This document shows, in pieces, positions 53,203 through 62,237 of a stretch of 64,000 bases of DNA. The notes below the pieces were generated by a model. The model had not been told where the DNA came from. It ran no database searches and saw only the letters and a program-made list of their open reading frames with translations. Source of the DNA: Pseudoteredinibacter isoporae (GTDB taxonomy: Bacteria > Pseudomonadota > Gammaproteobacteria > Pseudomonadales > Cellvibrionaceae); assembly GCF_011602085.1 (NCBI RefSeq), contig NZ_JAAONY010000001.1, forward strand, positions 806,001-870,000. The letters are read 5' to 3'. The position numbers and the translations under genes were made by a program. Position 1 is the stretch's first letter; every line of letters starts with the position of its first letter.

Positions 53203-53877
53203 CAAATCCTTGATTTGCTGGCGTTCCTTAATCCAGCTCAACAGTCGATGAGTGTCGGGTATGCGAATGGCGCGATAACCTTTTTCGATCAAACCGAGTT
53301 CGCTCAATTCTTTGAGCGAAGACGACACGACCATGCGACTCACTCCGAGCTGGGAAGCAATCTCCTCCTGGCTGAGGCTGTGTGACTCCAGCCCGCCGGC
53401 TTCACGATTAAGTTCGAATAAAACTTTTGCGATTCGTACAATGACGGGAAGCCTTTTAATATCATCCATCACTTCCAGGCTCATGTGCAATCGAGTCGAC
53501 AGGGACTGTAACAGTTGCAGTGCAATTTCAGGCTGTTTGATGATGGCCTTTTTTAATTTGCTTGGCCCAATATAACCGACTTTGCTTTCTCCATAAGCCT
53601 CTGCGGTATGGGTGCGAGGCAGTTTGGAAAATATCGTAAATTCTCCAAAGCTCTCGTAAGGCTTTAAGACCTTGCTAAGAAAGTAGCGGCCATCCTTGCC
53701 ATAATTACCAACCTTGACCGAACCTTCCAGCACGATGCAAAGCCCCGCTTTGTATTCTCCGCGCGCAAAGATCAGTTCGCCATCGGCATAATATCGAATG
53801 CTCAGCAGGGGCTCTAAAAGCGCCATACAGTCTGTTGATAGCGCCCCGCTCAGTTCGTGTTGCTGCTTGGAAATCAT
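53197..53877 (-). CDS. Crp/Fnr family transcriptional regulator
   Basis: 226-residue regulator with a cyclic-nucleotide-binding-type sensor (about 15-130; LIFARGEYKAGLCIVLEGSVKVG, SFGEFTIFSKLPRTHTAEA) and a C-terminal winged helix (SLSQEEIASQLGVSRMVVSSSLKEL). There is no N-terminal Cys cluster of the Fnr type. In the recognition helix the Arg of the CRP RExxxR pattern stays (R181), but Glu and the second Arg are Met182 and Ser186, so its DNA site should differ from TGTGA-N6-TCACA. Start ATG is 8 bp from a giant palindrome shared with the divergent alkylsulfatase gene. Confidence 0.9.
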   Translation of the reverse strand: MISKQQHELSGALSTDCMALLEPLLSIRYYADGELIFARGEYKAGLCIVLEGSVKVGNYGKDGRYFLSKVLKPYESFGEFTIFSKLPRTHTAEAYGESKVGYIGPSKLKKAIIKQPEIALQLLQSLSTRLHMSLEVMDDIKRLPVIVRIAKVLFELNREAGGLESHSLSQEEIASQLGVSRMVVSSSLKELSELGLIEKGYRAIRIPDTHRLLSWIKERQQIKDLL

Positions 53878-53885
53878 GTTGCTCG

Positions 53886-53931
53886 TAAATATCGTATAAA
53901 TGTAAACATATTTACATTTATACGATATTTA
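53886..53931. promoter_or_regulatory. 46-bp perfect palindrome between Crp/Fnr and alkylsulfatase genes
   Basis: Two 21-bp perfect arms (53886-53906 and 53911-53931) flank CATA. The centre reads TGTAAA-CATA-TTTACA, a TGTAA-N6-TTACA site of the Crp/Fnr type. To the right, an extended -10 (TG-C-TATAAC, 53935-53943) would start transcription near 53950, placing the centre at about -41.5, the class II activator position. To the left it abuts the regulator's start codon. Confidence 0.8.
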
Positions 53932-53971
53932 TCATGCTATAACAAATGCCTTGATTTCAGGAGAGTGTTTT

Positions 53972-55957
53972 ATGCGTGGTTTAAATGTAAATCCTGCGAT
54001 ATTGGTGTTATTTCTGGCGGGGGTGTTATCGGCCTGTTCTGATACGGATCTGTCAGAAAACCAAGGCGGAAGCGGGTCTGAAAGTGGGCAGGCCAGTCAA
54101 TACACCGTCGACCACAATCGTCGTGTGGCAGAAACACTTTCTCTGGATAATCCAAAAGATTTTGAGCAGGCCAATCGTGGTTTGATCGCCCGTGATGAGC
54201 AGCTGGAAATCAAGGATGAACTGGGGCGCACAATCTGGAACATGAAGGACTATGATTTTGTGCAAGGTGATGCACCCAATACGGTCAATCCCAGTTTATG
54301 GCGCCAGGCAAAATTGAATAATCTGCATGGCCTTTACAAGGTCAGCGATGGCATTTATCAATTGCGTGGCTATGATCTTTCCAATATGACGCTGATCGAG
54401 GGGGAGACCGGTTGGATTGTTGTTGACCCTCTGACCACCAAGGAAACCGCTGAGGCGGCACTGGCTTTTGCTCGCACCCATCTTGGTGATAAACCGGTAA
54501 GCGGTTTGATTATGACCCACAGCCATGTGGATCATTTTGGCGGAGCACTTGCGGTGCTCGACCCGGAAACCCAAAGTGATGTGCCCGTGGTTGCCCCGGA
54601 GCATTTTATGGCGGAGGCGACCAGTGAGAATATTCTGGCCGGTCCAACCATGAAGCGCCGCGCGGTATACATGTATGGCCGGGATTTGCCCAAAAGTCCT
54701 TATGGGCATGTCGATACCGGCTTGGGTAAAGCACCTGCCTTCGGTACGGTGGGAATTGTGCCACCGAATATTTTGATTTCAAAAACCGGCGAAACCCACA
54801 GGATTGATGGCGTAGAGTTTCAGTTTCAATATACGCCCAATTCTGAGGCGCCCGCCGAGTTAACGTTTTATCTTCCCAAACAGAAAGCCTTCTGCGGTGC
54901 CGAATTGCTGTCCCGTAATATGCATAATCTGTATACCTTGCGCGGTGCTAAAGTGCGTGATGCTCTGGCGTGGAGTGCGTATATTGAAGAGGCCCGCCTA
55001 CTTTACAAGGATGCTGATATTTACTTTGCCAGTCATCATTGGCCGATTTGGGGGCAGGAATCCATCGATAAGTTTCTGCGCGGTCAACGAGATACCTACA
55101 AGTATATTCATGACCAAACCCTGCGACTGGCCTACAAGGGTCACACTCCCAAGGAAATTTCCGAAATGATTCGTTTGCCTGAATCCCTGGCTTCCGAGTT
55201 TTCGAATCGTGGTTATTACGGCACCACGAAACACAATTCCAAAGCAGTCTATCAAGCGTACTTTGGTTGGTACGATGCTAACCCGGCAAATTTAAACCCG
55301 TTACCTCCTGAAGCTGCCTCTGTTAAATATATCGAGGCAATGGGAGGTGAAGATGCCGTTCTGCAAAAAGGCCAGGCAGCTTTAGATCAAGGTGAGTACC
55401 GCTGGGCGGCTGAATTGTTGAATCATTTGGTATTTGCCGGTGGTGGAGAAAAAGCCAAAGAACTTTTGGCACAGGCCTACACACAATTGGGCTATCAAGC
55501 CGAATCCGGGCCCTGGCGTGATGTGTATTTATCGGCAGCTGTCGAATTAAAAAACGGGCCTGGAAAAGATCTGATCAGCCTGGCGGCCGCGAAAGATCTA
55601 TTAAAGCATGCACCGGTTGAAAAGTTTTTTGATGCCATGGCAGCACAGCTCAATGGGCCTGATGCCGAAGGTGAGGAAATCCGTTTGAATGTTCACTTTA
55701 GCGATTTGCAAACATCCTATCAGTTGTGGATTGAAAATTCGGTATTGCACTACCGCTCGTTGAACGATGTTGCAGAAGCCGATGCAAGCCTGCGCATCTC
55801 ACATGATTTGTTTTTGGATGTTATTCTGGGTACGGCCAATCTGAGAGATTTGTTGTTTTCGGATCAGCTGTCATTGGAAGGCAGTCAACTGGATTTGCTG
55901 AAATTTTTCTCACTGCTGGATAAAAGCAGTGAGGCTTTTGCGATCGTAGAGCCATAA
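53972..55957 (+). CDS. Alkylsulfatase-type metallo-beta-lactamase lipoprotein
   Basis: 661-residue exported hydrolase related to SdsA1, which cleaves alkyl sulfates such as SDS. A lipobox (LSAC, Cys22) indicates a lipoprotein. The metallo-beta-lactamase domain (about 120-400) has the metal motif THSHVDHFGG (His183, His185, Asp187, His188), FCGAELLSRNMHN, and FASHHWPIWG. A helical dimerisation region and a C-terminal SCP2-like domain (about 530-660) complete the family plan. The ATG at 53972 has AGGAGAG upstream. It is divergent from a Crp/Fnr gene and likely controlled by it. Substrate is inferred, not shown. Confidence 0.92.
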   Translation: MRGLNVNPAILVLFLAGVLSACSDTDLSENQGGSGSESGQASQYTVDHNRRVAETLSLDNPKDFEQANRGLIARDEQLEIKDELGRTIWNMKDYDFVQGDAPNTVNPSLWRQAKLNNLHGLYKVSDGIYQLRGYDLSNMTLIEGETGWIVVDPLTTKETAEAALAFARTHLGDKPVSGLIMTHSHVDHFGGALAVLDPETQSDVPVVAPEHFMAEATSENILAGPTMKRRAVYMYGRDLPKSPYGHVDTGLGKAPAFGTVGIVPPNILISKTGETHRIDGVEFQFQYTPNSEAPAELTFYLPKQKAFCGAELLSRNMHNLYTLRGAKVRDALAWSAYIEEARLLYKDADIYFASHHWPIWGQESIDKFLRGQRDTYKYIHDQTLRLAYKGHTPKEISEMIRLPESLASEFSNRGYYGTTKHNSKAVYQAYFGWYDANPANLNPLPPEAASVKYIEAMGGEDAVLQKGQAALDQGEYRWAAELLNHLVFAGGGEKAKELLAQAYTQLGYQAESGPWRDVYLSAAVELKNGPGKDLISLAAAKDLLKHAPVEKFFDAMAAQLNGPDAEGEEIRLNVHFSDLQTSYQLWIENSVLHYRSLNDVAEADASLRISHDLFLDVILGTANLRDLLFSDQLSLEGSQLDLLKFFSLLDKSSEAFAIVEP

Positions 55958-55991
55958 ACCGTAACCAGGAACCACAAAAACGGTTTGCTAT

Positions 55992-56981
55992 TTACGGTCG
56001 TTTTAATTGATGGATAAAGCCATTGGATGCGATCGCGTAATACGTGCGTTTGGCGCTGGCGAATGCCACATCCTGAATCGCGGCGCTGGTCGGTTTCCAG
56101 GCGTCGCGTTTTAACACTTCCCATTCTGCCAGCGTTTTCATGGTTTTGGTGTCCCATAATTGCACTCGCTGGTCAGGGCGCCCCACCAATAGATAACGGC
56201 CACTGCTGGAAAAGCGCGCCGCGCTGAAACGCAAACCGCGTTTAATCTTTTCTGCCGACAGAGGGATTTCGCCGATGGCTTTTCCGGTTTGCGTATTCCA
56301 CACCACAGCTTTATCGTATTTTGCCGCAGACAGAGCACGGTCTCCGTTTTTGCTCAAGCGCACCAGTTGAACATCCTCTTCATGTTGCATGCTCTGCATG
56401 CTTTTACCGGAAGCCACATTCCACAGGACTGAAGTGCGATCTTCGGAACCGGTTAACGCCAGTTTGCCATCGGCACTGAGATCGACACTGCGCACACGAC
56501 CGCTGTGATTAAAGCGACGTTTCACGCCGCCGCGTTTGCTGTCGAAAATTACCGCGCTGTGATCGGCCATGCCGAGTAGGGCGTACTCGCCATTGGGCGC
56601 CAATGCCAACGATAACACTTCACCTGGAGCTGTCCAGAAGCGAAAGGCTTCACCGCTGTCCACTTTCCATAACACCAGACTGTGGGAATCGGTGGTCATG
56701 GCCCAGTCGCCCTCGGGAGAAAAGGCGGCCGCCACCAGCGTGCTTTTTTCCTCGCTGTGATTCCAATCGTAAAGCCGTTCCTCTTTCAGTACTTGCCAAA
56801 GACTGCCACCGTGGTTGATGGAGCCGATCACCGCGCGGCTGCCATTGTGCGACAGGCGCCCCATATGGCTTCCCTGAACGGCAACTTCGATGCTTTTCTC
56901 CGGGCCAGGCAAAGGCTCGCAAGCCGTTAAGCTAAACAGTGCGATGGCGATAATGAGAGTGCTGAATGCAGGACGCAGCAT
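55992..56981 (-). CDS. WD40-repeat lipoprotein
   Basis: 329-residue lipoprotein (lipobox LTAC, Cys about 21). The mature part is a WD40-like beta-propeller: repeated phrases such as LSADGKLALTGSEDRTSVLWNV, FSPEGDWAMTTDSHSLVLWK and FSSSGRYLLVGRPDQRVQLWD, about six to seven blades. It likely acts as a protein-interaction scaffold; function unknown. It converges on the alkylsulfatase gene, 34 bp away. Confidence 0.88.
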   Translation of the reverse strand: MLRPAFSTLIIAIALFSLTACEPLPGPEKSIEVAVQGSHMGRLSHNGSRAVIGSINHGGSLWQVLKEERLYDWNHSEEKSTLVAAAFSPEGDWAMTTDSHSLVLWKVDSGEAFRFWTAPGEVLSLALAPNGEYALLGMADHSAVIFDSKRGGVKRRFNHSGRVRSVDLSADGKLALTGSEDRTSVLWNVASGKSMQSMQHEEDVQLVRLSKNGDRALSAAKYDKAVVWNTQTGKAIGEIPLSAEKIKRGLRFSAARFSSSGRYLLVGRPDQRVQLWDTKTMKTLAEWEVLKRDAWKPTSAAIQDVAFASAKRTYYAIASNGFIHQLKRP

Positions 56982-57081
56982 GGCAAATTCCTAGTTTTTA
57001 AACCTATGCCTACTGTAGCGGCCGATGCGCGAAAAAGTACAATAATAAGGAGGGGCTTGGGCCTTGCGGCCCAAGGCAATA

Positions 57082-57546
57082 TCAGGCGGCTTGCTCGCGA
57101 TGGGCTTCGTGCATGATGTTCACCATGCTGTCTTCCACAAAGAAACGTCGTTCGAGGCACAGGCCCAGCTTGGATAAATCCTGTGTCAGATTACTGAGGT
57201 CATCCAGCGAGGTGTAACGCTGGTCAAACTCGAGCACCAATTCGGTGCAGTTTTCCAGCTGCTTATACAAACGGTAACCCATGACCAGTGCTTCTTCATC
57301 CTGATAGCGTTTGGATTCGGTTTGCAGTTGTTCGTAGATTTCGAAGTGACCGGCGGAAACATAGTCCATCAGGCTTTGGCAGAAACGACGTAAGCGAGCT
57401 TTGAGTGCGGGACTGTCCTGTTCATCCAGGCGTTGGCAAAGGGCGGCGTACTCGACGAGTAATTGTTTGCGCGCTTCAAACCAGCCATCCAATGTGCGGT
57501 TTACACCACCCCATAATTCTTGTTGTGTCCTGCAATGCTCGAGCAT
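57082..57546 (-). CDS. rsd: Rsd/AlgQ anti-sigma-70 regulator
   Basis: 154-residue cytosolic regulator of the Rsd/AlgQ family, which binds region 4 of sigma-70 and, in Pseudomonas, affects alginate, siderophore and virulence genes. The family start MLEHCRTQQELWGGVNRTLDGWF is clear, as are DYVSAGHFEIYEQL and the C-terminal YTSLDDLSNLTQDLSKLGLCLE. A minus-strand TTGACA (57596-57601) lies upstream, but the -10 is weak. It stands alone. Confidence 0.92.
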   Translation of the reverse strand: MLEHCRTQQELWGGVNRTLDGWFEARKQLLVEYAALCQRLDEQDSPALKARLRRFCQSLMDYVSAGHFEIYEQLQTESKRYQDEEALVMGYRLYKQLENCTELVLEFDQRYTSLDDLSNLTQDLSKLGLCLERRFFVEDSMVNIMHEAHREQAA

Positions 57547-57792
57547 ATGTCACCTCTGCTTTCATCGTTTTAATTGCCATCAGCGACTGCTCACTTGTCA
57601 ATAAAAGGGTGTTCAAGCGGCTTTCGAGATCGGCATTTTTTTAACCCTGTAAATTAAAAGTAGAAGACGAACGGTAGGCCCGCAAGAAAGTGTGAGCCAG
57701 TTCTTAGAACAGTCTGGGATAAAAAATTCTATCGTCCAAAATTTCAAGAAAATTTGTTTAATTGTTGTGCAGGGTGGAAGATTTTTATACAG

Positions 57793-58527
57793 CTAGATGC
57801 CGAAAAAATGAATGGCGTAGGGCAGAGTCAGGGCCGTGAATGCACCGGTGAGTCCCATGGCCAGACTGGAGAAGGCGCCACAGGAGGCATTCTTTTCAAA
57901 GGCAACAGCGGTGCCGATACCATGGGCATTGAGCCCCAGCACAATGCCCTGCAGGCGCGGGTCTGTGAGAGAGCAAAGGCGAAAAGCCAGCGGAGCCATA
58001 AGAGCCCCAAGGATTCCCGTGGCGACCACCACGCCGGTAGTGAGTGTGCTGATGCCGTGAATTTTATCGCTGATACCCAGTGCAATGGGCGTCGTGACCG
58101 ATTTGCTGGCGATGGAACGAAGTACCTCACCCTCTGCGCCCATCAAGCCGCCGAGCAGGACGGCGCTGCCTGCGGCAATGGTTGCACCCAGCATCACCGT
58201 GATCAGAATCGGACCGGCCAGCTGCCGGATATGACGAAACTCCTGATACAGGGGAACTGCCAGGGCTACGGTTGCCGGACCCAGCAAAAAATAAAATAAC
58301 TGGCTGCCATCGCGATATTGGGAATAACTGATATCAAAATAAAATAAGACCGCTGCAATCATACAGCCGGCAATCACGACTGGGTGAAACAGCATCAGCC
58401 GATTGCTGCGCTGGTAACAGAACTGGCCGAACTGGTAGGCCGCCAGAGTCAGAATAATGGCGCTTAGCTGGTTAAGGTGCTCGCTGCTGGTCAATTGCGT
58501 CAAAGAATTTTTCAGTTGCTCAATCAT
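57793..58527 (-). CDS. lrgB: LrgB/CidB family membrane protein
   Basis: 244-residue inner membrane protein with about six helices. The C-terminal family blocks are present: SIASKSVTTPIALGIS, TGVVVATGILGALMAP and the conserved VLGLNAHGIGTAVAFE. CidB/LrgB proteins affect murein hydrolase activity, export of small metabolites or programmed lysis in other bacteria. It overlaps lrgA by 8 nt in a dsbB-lrgA-lrgB operon. Confidence 0.92.
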   Translation of the reverse strand: MIEQLKNSLTQLTSSEHLNQLSAIILTLAAYQFGQFCYQRSNRLMLFHPVVIAGCMIAAVLFYFDISYSQYRDGSQLFYFLLGPATVALAVPLYQEFRHIRQLAGPILITVMLGATIAAGSAVLLGGLMGAEGEVLRSIASKSVTTPIALGISDKIHGISTLTTGVVVATGILGALMAPLAFRLCSLTDPRLQGIVLGLNAHGIGTAVAFEKNASCGAFSSLAMGLTGAFTALTLPYAIHFFGI

Positions 58528-58861
58528 CGGAGCGCACCTGCTTTTTCACAATCCAGCTGCTGAGTACCAAACTGATCAAAGTACCCAGTACCATGGCGAC
58601 AGCAATCGCAGGCCATTGGGCAATCACGTCCTTGCTGAGAAAAAAGATGCCCACCCCAGCGGGCAGGAACAGAAGACTTAGATGTTGCACCAGTACATGA
58701 CTGCTTTGCTGAAGTCCGCTGGAGACTTTCTGGCGCAATAACAGCGCCAATAAGAGCAGTAGCATGCCAATAACCGGGCCGGGAATGGGTGCCTGTGTGG
58801 CCAGGCTAATCCACTCGCCCAGCCACTGGAAGAAAAATAGAACCAGTAAACCCCGAACCAT
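58520..58861 (-). CDS. lrgA: LrgA/CidA family holin-like membrane protein
   Basis: 113-residue inner membrane protein with four helices, holin-like. The family block PIPGPVIGMLLLLLALLLR is present, as is VQHLSLLFLPAGVGIF. It is usually paired with LrgB, which follows with an 8-nt overlap. It shares one base with the dsbB stop codon (TAATG), so the three genes are tightly coupled. Confidence 0.92.
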   Translation of the reverse strand: MVRGLLVLFFFQWLGEWISLATQAPIPGPVIGMLLLLLALLLRQKVSSGLQQSSHVLVQHLSLLFLPAGVGIFFLSKDVIAQWPAIAVAMVLGTLISLVLSSWIVKKQVRSDD

Positions 58862-59349
58862 TAGCGGCGCAGGAATTGCCAGATATTAAACAAGGCCAGA
58901 CCGATAAAGGCGACCAGAACCCAGCCCGGCATGCTCAGGCCAAACAGGCTCCACATAATTTCGCCACAGTTACCGTCGCCCATCAGCAGGATTTCCAGAG
59001 CTTCCATGAACGGGAAGGTTTCGAACATATAGCCAAGGCCCGGACCACAGGACGGCAGTTGATCGGGTGGCAGGCCTTGCAGGTAAAGGTGACGACCAGA
59101 AAAACCGGCACCGGCGATGGCCATCAGCAAGCCACCAACCGCGTAAGCTTTGCGCCCGGTATTGCCGGGGTTATGAATAAATCCAGCCAGAGCAAACAGG
59201 CCAACCGCCACGACAAAAATGCGCTGAGTGATGCACAGTGGGCAAGGTGCCAGGCCCATAATCTCCTGAAAGCCCAATGCGATTAAGATCAGGGCAACAC
59301 AGCCGATAAAGATAATTAGGTTGGTCTGACGAGGGTTGGGTAGTGGCAT
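58861..59349 (-). CDS. dsbB: Disulfide bond formation protein DsbB
   Basis: 162-residue inner membrane protein with four helices that reoxidises DsbA and passes electrons to quinone. Both catalytic Cys pairs are present: CPLC in LAPCPLCITQ and a periplasmic pair (SCGPGLG and GNCGEIMW). The ATG at 59349 is used because upstream in-frame codons lack family sequence. It heads the dsbB-lrgA-lrgB operon and is divergent from a FliL-family gene. Confidence 0.94.
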   Translation of the reverse strand: MPLPNPRQTNLIIFIGCVALILIALGFQEIMGLAPCPLCITQRIFVVAVGLFALAGFIHNPGNTGRKAYAVGGLLMAIAGAGFSGRHLYLQGLPPDQLPSCGPGLGYMFETFPFMEALEILLMGDGNCGEIMWSLFGLSMPGWVLVAFIGLALFNIWQFLRR

Positions 59350-59498
59350 GTCTGCGAAATCCCGAAGTTTGACTAAAATTATAAGCAAGGGCCCAAGCTA
59401 GGCGGGCCCCGCAGTTTACCATAGATAGGGCAATCTTATTTACTGGCCTTTTGGACATAAGGGTCACTGGCAGGTTCCCGACGGAGATAGAGGACACT

Positions 59499-59939
59499 AT
59501 GAACACGGCAATCGCTGTCTTGGCTAAAAAATCGGCTTCACTCGCATTTGTTGTACTGTTGCTGCTGGGTGCACAACCGGCTTTGGCGCAGGATGAAGAA
59601 GCGATCGGCCCCGCAGGCCCGTTCTATGTTCCGCTGCAGCCAGCCTTTGTGCTCAACTATGGTGGTCAGGGGCGTTTAAAATATTTACGTGCCGAAATTT
59701 CCGTGCGTGTTGATTCCATTCATGTGGCCAACTCCGTACGCCACCACCTCCCCTATATTCGCAATAATCTGGTGATGTTGTTCAGCCGTCAGACGGAAGA
59801 AGAAATTAACAGCCTGGATGGTCGCGAAACCATGCGCAAAAAAGCCTTGGAAGAAGTGCGCCGTATTCTGTTAAAAGAAGACAAAACCAAAAAAGGTGTT
59901 GAGGATTTGTTCTTCACTAACTTTGTGGTGCAAAAATAA
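59499..59939 (+). CDS. FliL-family periplasmic protein
   Basis: 146-residue protein. A cleavable-looking signal peptide (SLAFVVLLLLGAQPALAQD) replaces the uncleaved anchor of flagellar FliL. The rest is a FliL domain: PFYVPLQPAFVLNYGG, RYLRAEISVRV-like KYLRAEISVRVDS and LPYIRNNLVMLFSRQT with EVRRILL. No flagellar gene is in the window, so it may serve another role, such as the orphan FliL relatives. The ATG at 59499 follows AGAGGA. Confidence 0.85.
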   Translation: MNTAIAVLAKKSASLAFVVLLLLGAQPALAQDEEAIGPAGPFYVPLQPAFVLNYGGQGRLKYLRAEISVRVDSIHVANSVRHHLPYIRNNLVMLFSRQTEEEINSLDGRETMRKKALEEVRRILLKEDKTKKGVEDLFFTNFVVQK

Positions 59940-59952
59940 AGCACCGGCTCAC

Positions 59953-60597
59953 TTAAAGTCGCCAATTGCTGGTGGGGTAGCCTTCATCAGCGAGCCTGTT
60001 TCCCGCGAAATGTTTTATTTCTGCGAAACATCGCTCGAAACCTGCCTCCATATCCTCATATCGAGATAGCCAGTTATCATAAGCACCGTCCATGAGGTGT
60101 GGTCGGCTGAAACGTTGGGCAACACGTTCGAGCGCAACGGCAATAGTCTCAGTGTCCTGATAGAGATTGAATAGGTCAGCCGAACGACTGCGTTCACGGA
60201 AGCGTACAAAGCCGCTGGGAGCATCTGGGCAGCGAGCCATCGTCAGGTAAAGACCGTTAGCGAACTCGCTCAGTGTTTGCATGTGATGCTGCGACCATTG
60301 TTTGGCAAGGTAATGATCAAAACAAATATCAACAACGATGGGCGCCACTCTTCGAAAACGTTTATCGAACAATGCCGCACACTCGCGAAAACTCTCCAGG
60401 CTGTCACTGTACGCATCGATAGCACGGTGATGTTCAATACCAAAGTGGATATCGGGCTGCTGTAAAAAAGCAGAGTGCCGGCTGGTATCGGTCAGTGGCA
60501 ATTGGGGGAGGGGGCCTTTTTGGAAATCACCCAGCAAACCGCCCAGCTGAACCTTGGTGTTGTCACCAGAGAGAAAAGCATGGGCGAGATAGTTCAC
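59953..60597 (-). CDS. acpH: ACP phosphodiesterase (AcpH/YajB)
   Basis: 214-residue cytosolic enzyme that removes the 4'-phosphopantetheine arm from acyl carrier protein. The family N-terminus MNYLAHAFLSGDN and the HD-like HHRAIDAYSDS, VVDICFDHYLAKQW are present. It lies 14 bp from the convergent FliL-family gene and 30 bp downstream of gshA. Confidence 0.92.
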   Translation of the reverse strand: MNYLAHAFLSGDNTKVQLGGLLGDFQKGPLPQLPLTDTSRHSAFLQQPDIHFGIEHHRAIDAYSDSLESFRECAALFDKRFRRVAPIVVDICFDHYLAKQWSQHHMQTLSEFANGLYLTMARCPDAPSGFVRFRERSRSADLFNLYQDTETIAVALERVAQRFSRPHLMDGAYDNWLSRYEDMEAGFERCFAEIKHFAGNRLADEGYPTSNWRL

Positions 60598-60627
60598 AGG
60601 TTTACGTGCACTTGATGACTGCGCTCT

Positions 60628-62214
60628 CTATTGGAACGGTTTGTATTGGGCGTAAAAGTTGGCCAGGTAGCTTTCGAAATCCAGTTCTTCTTCGGCTTCG
60701 ATTTTTTTCTGTTCAGCCAACGAGCTTACCGCCAGCGTTTCGTAACGATCCAGATCGTTGCCGCTTAAGGGGTTGTTGATAAAGCTTTGTTGGTGATCCT
60801 TGGCCAGATCCATCGCAACTTTGAAAAAGCTTTTGCCTTCCGCTTCCATGGTCTGGAGAATTTTACCGGACGGTGTCAGGCTCGGGTCTTTAATGACCTC
60901 CAGTTGATCGCGCAGCGCTTGACTGTGGCCTTCGATTTTATAAGCGCTGTCCAACAGCTCGGCAATGGGTTGCATTTCGGCAATTAGCTCGCTGCCCCAA
61001 TCGCGGATGCTGCGTTCGCCTTCCGCAGTTTGCAGCTTCATTTCCGGATCGCGACCGCGGTATACGGTCAGTTTCTGGTTTTCCTGCATGCGTTGATATT
61101 CGGCGCAATCGGTTTTGGGGCTGTCTTTTAGCAGGCAGAACAGCAGGAAGGTGTCGATAAAGTGAATCTGTTCTTTGGTAATACCAATTGGCGAATAAGG
61201 ATTCACATCGAGACAGCGCACTTCAATGTACTCCACGCCGCGCTGATCCAGTGCGCTTAGTGCGGTTTCACCAGAGCGTGCAGTACGCTTGGGGCGAATC
61301 GTGCTGTAAAACTCGTTTTCAATTTGCAGCAAGCTGGAGTTGAGTTGCTGGTAATCCCCATTGCTGTCTACGGTTCCGATTTCATCATAGGGCTCGTAAG
61401 GTGTATTGATGGCTTCGGTCAAAGTGTGCAGGTAATTGTCCAACTGGTTGTAGCATACGGTCAGGGATTTTTGAGCATTGCTTTGATAACCCAGATCACC
61501 CATGCGCAGAGACGTTGCAAACGGTGCATGCAAACTGTGTTCGTCTTTGCCAAACGGCTCAAGGCTGTGGGGCTGGTCTTTGACAAAGCTGCGACACACC
61601 GCCGGGGAAGCACCGAATAAATACAGTAGTACCCAAAAGTAGCGACGGAAATTACGAATCAAATCAAAGTAGCGTTCGGTCTTGTACTGTTGCAAATCCA
61701 TTGAGCTGTTTTCTTGATTGTGCAACATGGCCCAGAACGCACTGGGCAGAGAAAAGTTATAGTGAATCCCGGCGATAGTTTGCATTTTGCGACCATAACG
61801 ATGACCCAAACCATATCGGTAATAGGTTTTCATGCGGCCGACATTGGAATTGCCGTAGCGAGCGACGGGCACTTCGTCGTTGCTGCCCAACATGCAGGGC
61901 ATACTGGTTACCCACAACAATTCATCATCAATTTGTTGGGCGGTAAAACGATGCTGCTGTTCCAGCTGCTTTAATACTTCGTCCAGTCGGTGCGAGGGCG
62001 CGGTAATAAATTCCAGCAGGGCCTCGCTGAAGTCGGTGGTAATTTGCGGGTGTGTCAGTGCTGAACCCAAACTTTCCGGGTGGGGCTTCTGGGACAATTG
62101 ACCGTCCTGGCCGATGCGCAGGCTTTCTTTTTCGATACCCCTCAGGATGCCGGTGATCAATGGGCGATTGGCCTTATCGTTTAAGGCCTCGAGCAGGGTG
62201 TTATCTAAACTCAC
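60628..62214 (-). CDS. gshA: Glutamate-cysteine ligase
   Basis: First enzyme of glutathione synthesis, 528 residues, of the proteobacterial GshA class. Characteristic blocks: GIEKESLRIGQDGQLSQ, TTDFSEALLEFITAP, GIHYNFSLP, RNFRRYFWVLLYLFGASPAVC, and DQRGVEYIEVRCLDVNPYSPIGI. It starts at a GTG (62212-62214) with CGAGGTT upstream. It lies 24 bp after the small acidic protein gene. Confidence 0.97.
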   Translation of the reverse strand: MSLDNTLLEALNDKANRPLITGILRGIEKESLRIGQDGQLSQKPHPESLGSALTHPQITTDFSEALLEFITAPSHRLDEVLKQLEQQHRFTAQQIDDELLWVTSMPCMLGSNDEVPVARYGNSNVGRMKTYYRYGLGHRYGRKMQTIAGIHYNFSLPSAFWAMLHNQENSSMDLQQYKTERYFDLIRNFRRYFWVLLYLFGASPAVCRSFVKDQPHSLEPFGKDEHSLHAPFATSLRMGDLGYQSNAQKSLTVCYNQLDNYLHTLTEAINTPYEPYDEIGTVDSNGDYQQLNSSLLQIENEFYSTIRPKRTARSGETALSALDQRGVEYIEVRCLDVNPYSPIGITKEQIHFIDTFLLFCLLKDSPKTDCAEYQRMQENQKLTVYRGRDPEMKLQTAEGERSIRDWGSELIAEMQPIAELLDSAYKIEGHSQALRDQLEVIKDPSLTPSGKILQTMEAEGKSFFKVAMDLAKDHQQSFINNPLSGNDLDRYETLAVSSLAEQKKIEAEEELDFESYLANFYAQYKPFQ

Positions 62215-62237
62215 GGGACAACCTCGGGGTAGTGTAA

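Noticed and set aside
57571-57601. Full promoter for rsd
   Set aside because: A perfect minus-strand TTGACA is present, but no acceptable -10 lies 16-18 bp away, so only the -35 is noted in the rsd entry.
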